From the NCBI GenBank assembly GCA_031553915.1, contig JAVBKT010000016.1, positions 1 through 26,935 on the forward strand: a stretch of 26,935 nt of DNA. Reading direction: 5' to 3'. Positions 22,518-26,935 of the stretch are shown here, piece by piece. The DNA comes from HGM13862 sp031553915 (GTDB lineage Bacteria; Bacillota; Dehalobacteriia; UBA4068). Position numbers and translations under genes: made by a program. The first letter of the stretch is position 1. Every line of letters starts with the position of its first letter. The notes below the pieces were generated by a model, which saw only the letters and a program-made list of their open reading frames with translations, did not search any database and was not told the origin of the DNA.

Positions 22518-25500
22518 TTAGTCGCGCGCCATCCGCTGATAGCTGAGCCAGCGGTCGCTGGCGTCGCCTTCTGTTTTTTGGAAAAGCGCTTCCGCCACTT
22601 CCGCATTTTGACGCATCAAGGCATTGTAGCGAACCTCGCCCATGATGAAATCGCGGAATTTGGAGAGGTCAGGCTCTTTGCTGTCCATGGTGAAGGGGTT
22701 TTTGCCTTCATTTTTAAGGCTGGGGTTAAAGCGGTACAGATGCCAATAACCGCAATCAACCGCATTCTTCATCTCAGTTTGGCTATTATTCATACCAGCG
22801 CGGACGCCATGATTAATGCAGGTGGAATAAGCGATAATCAAAGACGGTCCGGGATAGGCCTCAGCCTCCCTAATCGCTTTCAAGGTCTGGTTCATGTTGG
22901 CGCCCATGGCAATCTGCGCCACATAAACATAGCCATAGCTCATGGCCATCATGCCCAGGTCTTTCTTTTTGATCTTTTTGCCGGAGGCGGCAAATTTGGC
23001 GATAGCAGCGGTAGGGGTGGCCTTGGAGCTTTGGCCGCCGGTATTGGAATAGACCTCAGTATCAAAGACGAAAACATTAACATCTTCGCCGGAGGCTAAC
23101 ACATGGTCCACACCGCCGTAACCGATATCATAGGCCCAGCCGTCGCCGCCAAAGGCCCAAAAGCTCTTCTTGACCAAGTGGTCTTTGCGGGCAAAAATCT
23201 CTTTTGCGGCAGAGCTGCTATTGGTTTTGAGCAAAGGCAGCAGGGTGGCTGTGGCAATTTTGCTGCCTTCGCCGTCATTGTATTTTTTCAGCCAATCATG
23301 CAAGGCGGCGCAGAGAGCTTTATCGTCACAGATGTCGCGGGTTTTAATCGCATCCTCAATAACAATTTTCAGCTGCTCACGCTGCTCGCTGGCGCCCAGG
23401 AACATGCCGAAGCCAAATTCAGCGCAGTCTTCAAACAGGCTGTTGCTCCAGGCCGGGCCCTGGCCCTTATCATTGACAGTATAAGGCATCGCCGGTACAG
23501 CCGCGCCCCAGATAGAAGAGCAGCCGGTAGCATTGGCAACCATCATTCTATCACCAAAAAGCTGAGTGATCAGTTTGGCATACGGAGTCTCGCCGCAACC
23601 GGCGCAGGCGCCGGAGAATTCCAGCAGCGGTTTTTTGAACTGGCTGTTCTTGACATTAGTGGCGTCAATCTCCACTTCCGGCTGAACAGTAGCAAAGCCC
23701 CAGTTCGCCGCCTGGTTTTCCTGGCTGGCAAAGGTATCCATTTTTAGAGCCTTTTCCTTGGCCGGGCAGGTCACTACGCAAGAACCGCAGCCCTGGCAGT
23801 CAAAGGGGCTCACCTGAATGCGGAACTGTTTGCCGGCAAATTCTTTGCCGATAGCCGGCAAGGTTTCAAAGGCCGCCGGTTTGGTTGCGCCTTCATCTAC
23901 GAGAACCGGGCGGATGGAGGCATGGGGGCAGACGTAGGAGCATTGGTTGCACTGGATGCAGTTTTCTTTGATCCACTCCGGCACAAAGGCAGCTACGCCG
24001 CGTTTTTCATATTTTGAACCGCCAGAGGGGAAGGTGCCGTCCTCACGGTCCTTAAAGGCAGAGACAGGCAAATCATTGCCGCGGTTGGCCGCCATGGTGC
24101 GCAGCACTTCTTTGACGAATTTGTCGTCGTCCGGATGCTTTTCTGCCGCGTCTACCGCATTGAGCCATGTGGAATCAATTATGACCTCAGAGTAGTTTTT
24201 CATACCGGCGGCAACAGCGTCTTTGTTCATGCTGACAATCTTTTCGCCCTTTTTGCCATAGGCATGTTCAATACTGTCATTTAAAGCCTTGATGGCAGTA
24301 TTCTCGGGAATAACGCCGGTAAGCTTAAAGAAAGCGGCCTGCATAACCATGTTAGTACGGTTGCCCAGCCCCAGATCCTTGGCAATGTTGACAGCATCAA
24401 TAATAAAAAGCTTAGCGTCCTTTTCTACCAGGACATGCTTCATTTTGGCCGGCATTTTTTCCGCCAGCTCATCTACTGTCATGGTGGTGTTGAGCAGGAA
24501 GATGCCGCCGTCTTTTAGTCCGTCCAGCAGGTCATATTTATGCATATAAGCCTGATTGGAGCAGCTGATAAAATCAGCTTGATTAATCAGATAGGGAGCT
24601 TTAATCTCTTTATCGCCGAAGCGGAGATGAGAGATAGTCAGTCCGCCGGATTTTTTAGAGTCATAATCAAAATAGGCTTGCGCATACATGTCAGTATATT
24701 CGCCAATGATGTCAACCGCCTGTTTGTTAGCGCCGACTGTGCCGTCAGAACCAAGACCCCAGAATTTGCACTGAATGGTACCTTCGGGCAGCATGTCTTT
24801 GTTTTCGCCGCGAGGCAGCGAAAGGTTGGTTACATCATCGGTAATGCTCAAAGTGAAGTTGTGCCGGGGGGTGGCGCTCATCAGATTGTCAAAAGCAGCG
24901 AAAATATCAGCCGGGGTGGTGTCTTTGCTGCCCAGGCCATAGCGGCCGCCGATAATTGCAGGCGCGTTTGTTTTGCCGTAAAAGGCGCTTAAGACATCCA
25001 TATAAAGAGGCTCGCCCGGCGCGCCGGGAGTTTTAACCCTATCCAACACAGCAATACGTTTAACTGTTTTGGGCATGGCCTCCAGGAAATATTCAGTAGC
25101 AAAAGGCCGGTAGAGGCGGACTTTCAGCAAACCAACCTTGCCGCCATTGGCATTAATATCATCAACAACAGTTTCCATAGTCTCGCAGGCAGATCCCATA
25201 GCTACCAGCACATACTCAGCATCAGGCGCACCATGATAGTTGAATAGCTGATAATCGCGGCCAGTTAGCTTGCTGATTTGCTTAAGATATCCGGCAACAG
25301 TTTCCGGAACAGCGCTGAAAAAGGGGTTACAGGCCTCGCGCGCCTGGAAAAAGATGTCCGGGTTCTGATTGGTGCCGCGAATGACCGGCCGTTCCGGATT
25401 GAGAGAGCGGCTTCTAAAAGCAGCCAAGGCGTCATAATCGATCAGCTTGGCAAAATCATCATATTCAAGAACTTCGACTTTTTGTTGCTCATGGGAGGTG

Positions 25501-26024
25501 CGGAAACCATCAAAAAAGTGCAAAAAGGGTACGCGGGCCTTAATCGCAGAAAGATGCGCAACGCCGCCCAGATCAATAACTTCCTGAACAGAGTTGGAGC
25601 ATAGCATAGCATAGCCTGTTTGCGCGCAGGCCATCACGTCAGAATGGTCGCCAAAAATGTTCAGGGCATGCGTTGCCAAAGAACGCGCAGAAACATGCAT
25701 TACGCCCGGCAGCAGCTCGCCGGCAATTTTATACATATTGGGAATCATCAGCAACAAGCCTTGCGATGCAGTATAGGTTGTGGTCAGAGCCCCCGCAGAA
25801 AGAGAACCGTGCACTGCGCCAGCAGCGCCTGCCTCAGACTGCATCTCAACCACCTGAACCTCGCGGCCGAAAATATTTTTTTTGCCCTCTGCCGCCCATT
25901 CATCAGAGTGTTCCGCCATGGGAGAACTGGGGGTGATGGGGAATATTGCCGCGACTTCGGTAAAAGCATAAGACACATAAGCAGCAGCCTTGTTTCCATC
26001 CATTGTTTTCATTACTTTAGCCAT
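22518..26024 (-). CDS. nifJ: Pyruvate:ferredoxin (flavodoxin) oxidoreductase
   Basis: The homodimeric one-chain PFOR that oxidises pyruvate with CoA to acetyl-CoA and CO2, passing electrons to ferredoxin or flavodoxin; central to anaerobic energy metabolism. The 1168 residues are full length. In order: the pyruvate-binding N-terminal domains (GNKAAAYVSYAFTE, ITPSSPMAE), a ferredoxin-like domain with two 4Fe-4S motifs (CIQCNQCSYVCP near 690-702, CQGCGSCVVTCP near 743-755), and the thiamine diphosphate domain. The last carries proximal-cluster cysteines (CAGCGETPY, ATGCSSIWG), GDGWAYDIG for Mg-TPP, and EVYSNTGGQ. AAAGGAGG lies 12 bases before the ATG, a slightly long spacing. It is a single-gene unit with its own promoter and terminator. 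An alternative keto-acid substrate is unlikely given the close match. Confidence 0.97.
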   Translation of the reverse strand: MAKVMKTMDGNKAAAYVSYAFTEVAAIFPITPSSPMAEHSDEWAAEGKKNIFGREVQVVEMQSEAGAAGAVHGSLSAGALTTTYTASQGLLLMIPNMYKIAGELLPGVMHVSARSLATHALNIFGDHSDVMACAQTGYAMLCSNSVQEVIDLGGVAHLSAIKARVPFLHFFDGFRTSHEQQKVEVLEYDDFAKLIDYDALAAFRSRSLNPERPVIRGTNQNPDIFFQAREACNPFFSAVPETVAGYLKQISKLTGRDYQLFNYHGAPDAEYVLVAMGSACETMETVVDDINANGGKVGLLKVRLYRPFATEYFLEAMPKTVKRIAVLDRVKTPGAPGEPLYMDVLSAFYGKTNAPAIIGGRYGLGSKDTTPADIFAAFDNLMSATPRHNFTLSITDDVTNLSLPRGENKDMLPEGTIQCKFWGLGSDGTVGANKQAVDIIGEYTDMYAQAYFDYDSKKSGGLTISHLRFGDKEIKAPYLINQADFISCSNQAYMHKYDLLDGLKDGGIFLLNTTMTVDELAEKMPAKMKHVLVEKDAKLFIIDAVNIAKDLGLGNRTNMVMQAAFFKLTGVIPENTAIKALNDSIEHAYGKKGEKIVSMNKDAVAAGMKNYSEVIIDSTWLNAVDAAEKHPDDDKFVKEVLRTMAANRGNDLPVSAFKDREDGTFPSGGSKYEKRGVAAFVPEWIKENCIQCNQCSYVCPHASIRPVLVDEGATKPAAFETLPAIGKEFAGKQFRIQVSPFDCQGCGSCVVTCPAKEKALKMDTFASQENQAANWGFATVQPEVEIDATNVKNSQFKKPLLEFSGACAGCGETPYAKLITQLFGDRMMVANATGCSSIWGAAVPAMPYTVNDKGQGPAWSNSLFEDCAEFGFGMFLGASEQREQLKIVIEDAIKTRDICDDKALCAALHDWLKKYNDGEGSKIATATLLPLLKTNSSSAAKEIFARKDHLVKKSFWAFGGDGWAYDIGYGGVDHVLASGEDVNVFVFDTEVYSNTGGQSSKATPTAAIAKFAASGKKIKKKDLGMMAMSYGYVYVAQIAMGANMNQTLKAIREAEAYPGPSLIIAYSTCINHGVRAGMNNSQTEMKNAVDCGYWHLYRFNPSLKNEGKNPFTMDSKEPDLSKFRDFIMGEVRYNALMRQNAEVAEALFQKTEGDASDRWLSYQRMARD

Positions 26025-26112
26025 TTTCTATAGAAACCTCCTTTGAGCGCATCAAGACCGATGATCACTGTTTTTCGGAATAAAGTTACCCTATTATAAA
26101 AATAACTATTTA

Positions 26113-26141
26113 ATTATAATACGTAAGCTTTAAGTTGTCTA
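26113..26141 (-). promoter_or_regulatory. Main promoter of the PFOR gene
   Basis: On the minus strand, TAGACA (26136-26141, 5 of 6), a 17-bp spacer and a perfect TATAAT (26113-26118). The leader to the PFOR start is about 80 nt. Confidence 0.75.
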
Positions 26142-26151
26142 TCTAAATTAA

Positions 26152-26180
26152 GGATAAAACGTCGTATTCAGAATTGTCAA
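26152..26180 (-). promoter_or_regulatory. Possible second PFOR promoter
   Basis: On the minus strand, a perfect TTGACA (26175-26180), a 17-bp spacer and TTATCC (26152-26157). The -10 is poor, so this is tentative. Confidence 0.35.
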
Positions 26181-26272
26181 AATTTTGCTGCCAGCTTTTT
26201 CTACACAATAATTGAGCTATAAATGTTTGATCGATAGGATTGGCCTGCCTAGACAGGTGGTACGATTTTGTG

Positions 26273-26302
26273 TTGACAAATGGGGCAACCTAGGTTTATA
26301 AA
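26273..26302 (+). promoter_or_regulatory. Upstream promoter of the short transcript
   Basis: Perfect TTGACA (26273-26278), an 18-bp spacer and TATAAA (26297-26302). Confidence 0.6.
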
Positions 26303-26340
26303 CAAAAATAAGAACGCGGCTAATTTTTTGATTGTTTTGC

Positions 26341-26369
26341 TTGCAAAATTTCCTTATATAGTGTATAAT
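26341..26369 (+). promoter_or_regulatory. Downstream promoter of the short transcript
   Basis: TTGCAA (26341-26346), a 17-bp spacer and a perfect TATAAT (26364-26369). Transcription would begin near 26376. Confidence 0.65.
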
Positions 26370-26375
26370 ATCACT

Positions 26376-26629
26376 ACACGGAAAGAGGGTGATTCCAATG
26401 GGCAAGGAAGGAATAATTATTGACAGCTGAATAAATTATTGGTAGGAGATACTAAGATATCTCTGACAAATCCTCTTTTGCAGAAAGTCTGGGCAGAGCT
26501 GTTTCAGACATAACCCAATTGCGCCAAGCGGGCACAATGACAACTGTGCGGGACACAGATGATATAGATGATTTTGACTCTGCCAGATAATAAAATGCAT
26601 ATAAACTGCCGGGCAAACCCCGGCAGTTT
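26376..26629 (+). other. Short transcription unit, unidentified RNA or decayed small gene
   Basis: Bounded by promoters at its left and a terminator at its right, giving an RNA of about 250 nt. It has a ribosome-binding-like AGAGGG and an ATG at 26398, but that frame encodes only MGKEGIIIDS. A second GGTAGGAG follows at 26441. From 26456 another frame stays open to 26590 (DISDKSSFAESLGRAVSDIT, then TQLRQ and an Asp-rich end) with no usable start just before it. This could be a frameshifted remnant of a small gene, a leader peptide, or a small RNA. I do not recognise it as 6S, tmRNA, SRP RNA or a known riboswitch. Confidence 0.4.
26603..26629 (+). terminator. Intrinsic terminator of the short transcript
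   Basis: AAACTGCCGGG (26603-26613) pairs with CCCGGCAGTTT (26619-26629), 5-nt loop, followed by TCTTTAT. GC-rich stem and a fair U-tract. Confidence 0.85.
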
Positions 26630-26637
26630 TCTTTATC

Positions 26638-26658
26638 TGTGGATAATTTTGTGGATAT
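26638..26658. promoter_or_regulatory. DnaA-box pair C
   Basis: A perfect TGTGGATAA (26638-26646) and a one-mismatch TGTGGATAT (26650-26658) in the same orientation, 12 bp apart, about 120 bp upstream of the rRNA-type promoter. Confidence 0.55.
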
Positions 26659-26776
26659 TGTGTTTAATAATAGTGCCCGATTGTGGTAGATAGATGGGAT
26701 ATTTGCTATATATGGGGGTGGCCTTGATGCGGCAAAACTATGGCAGAAAAAATTTGGTTTTTTTGAAAAATTATGC

Positions 26777-26806
26777 TTGACATCATTGATCATCAGATGA
26801 TATACT
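26777..26806 (+). promoter_or_regulatory. Strong promoter, probably of an rRNA operon
   Basis: Perfect TTGACA (26777-26782), an 18-bp spacer and TATACT (26801-26806), followed by a GC-rich start region. The spacer holds TCATC-A-GATGA (26790-26800), a short palindrome. AT-rich DNA just upstream would suit an UP element. Confidence 0.75.
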
Positions 26807-26812
26807 AGCGGA

Positions 26813-26935
26813 GCGCGCTGGAAGGCGCAATAGGTCTTTGAGAACTGAACAGTAAGAACAAGCCAAAAAAGCGAAGTCATCGGCGGAAGCTGATGGCTTA
26901 AAAAGTCCTTGAAAACTTTGAGGGGGTTGGGAGAC
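26813..26935 (+). other. Leader of an rRNA operon (16S gene outside the window)
   Basis: GTCTTTGAGAACT (26834-26846) and GTCCTTGAAAACT (26905-26917) are two boxA-like antitermination sequences of the kind found before 16S rRNA in Bacillota. A hairpin lies between them (AAGTCATC 26874-26881 with GATGGCTT 26892-26899, two G-U pairs). No 16S sequence is reached before the window ends. Confidence 0.6.

Larger units (their letters stand above)
26025..26935. other. Long spacer between PFOR and the presumed rRNA operon
   Basis: Over 900 bases without a convincing protein gene. It contains PFOR promoters (26113-26180, minus), two plus-strand promoters feeding a short transcript with its own terminator (26273-26629), a DnaA-box pair (26638-26658), and an rRNA-type promoter and leader (26777-26935). 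Confidence 0.7.

Noticed and set aside
22377..23747. Long plus-strand open frames of 240 and 214 codons
   Set aside because: They are antisense to the PFOR gene (and span a terminator), so they are shadows of its codon use.
26217..26405. A 62-codon minus-strand open frame upstream of PFOR
   Set aside because: It overlaps two opposing promoters, has no ribosome binding site and an unbiased composition.
26452..26880. A 142-codon minus-strand open frame
   Set aside because: It would run across a terminator, the DnaA boxes and the rRNA-type promoter, and shows no recognisable domain or ribosome binding site.
1..26935. CRISPR arrays, tRNA genes, insertion sequences, prophage structural genes
   Set aside because: I looked for repeat-spacer periodicity, tRNA cloverleaf ends, transposase motifs and phage proteins and saw none. 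The XRE pair alone does not indicate a prophage.

Overview
The window is chromosomal DNA from an anaerobic member of the Bacillota, most likely a Clostridia-like lineage. The grounds are a one-piece pyruvate:ferredoxin oxidoreductase, a MurT/GatD pair, a membrane-anchored HtrA, strong AGGAGG ribosome binding sites, sigma-A type promoters, many hairpin-plus-T-run terminators, and two exact Spo0A-box sequences in intergenic DNA. Genus or species cannot be fixed from the sequence alone. Coding regions have mid-range GC and the spacers are AT-rich.

Layout. A secreted protein is cut off at the left edge (1-141, minus). Next is a two-gene cell-wall operon: an FHA-FtsW/RodA fusion overlapping a class B penicillin-binding protein (456-4033). 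The MurT/GatD lipid II amidation pair faces it (4165-6278, minus). An orphan soluble histidine kinase (6506-7240, minus) diverges from a GntR/YtrA-type ABC operon (7443-10978). A cobalamin riboswitch (11278-11489) precedes a complete ECF transporter encoded by only two genes: ecfT, and a 927-residue EcfA-EcfA'-S fusion (11561-15267). On the minus strand, htrA, a response regulator and a histidine kinase lie in one direction (19836 down to 15671). Then come thyA-dfrA (20172-21524), two divergent XRE regulators that are close paralogs, a small acidic protein, and the large PFOR gene (22518-26024, minus). The right end holds a short unidentified transcription unit, then a strong promoter and a leader typical of an rRNA operon. 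The rRNA itself lies outside the window.

How the genes work together. Three blocks serve the envelope: FHA-FtsW/PBP makes and cross-links glycan, MurT/GatD would amidate lipid II, and HtrA with its adjacent two-component system resembles a secretion-stress module. ThyA and DHFR form the dTMP/folate cycle. The ECF block imports a corrinoid or related compound under B12 control.

Most notable observations: (i) the ThyA catalytic cysteine codon reads Arg; (ii) GatD lacks both the catalytic Cys and His expected of the family; (iii) both ECF ATPases and the S-component are fused in one chain with extra membrane segments; (iv) there are three separate intergenic DnaA-box groups, one with three perfect boxes in 30 bp; (v) perfect Spo0A boxes stand in front of the orphan kinase and just upstream of the B12 riboswitch promoter.
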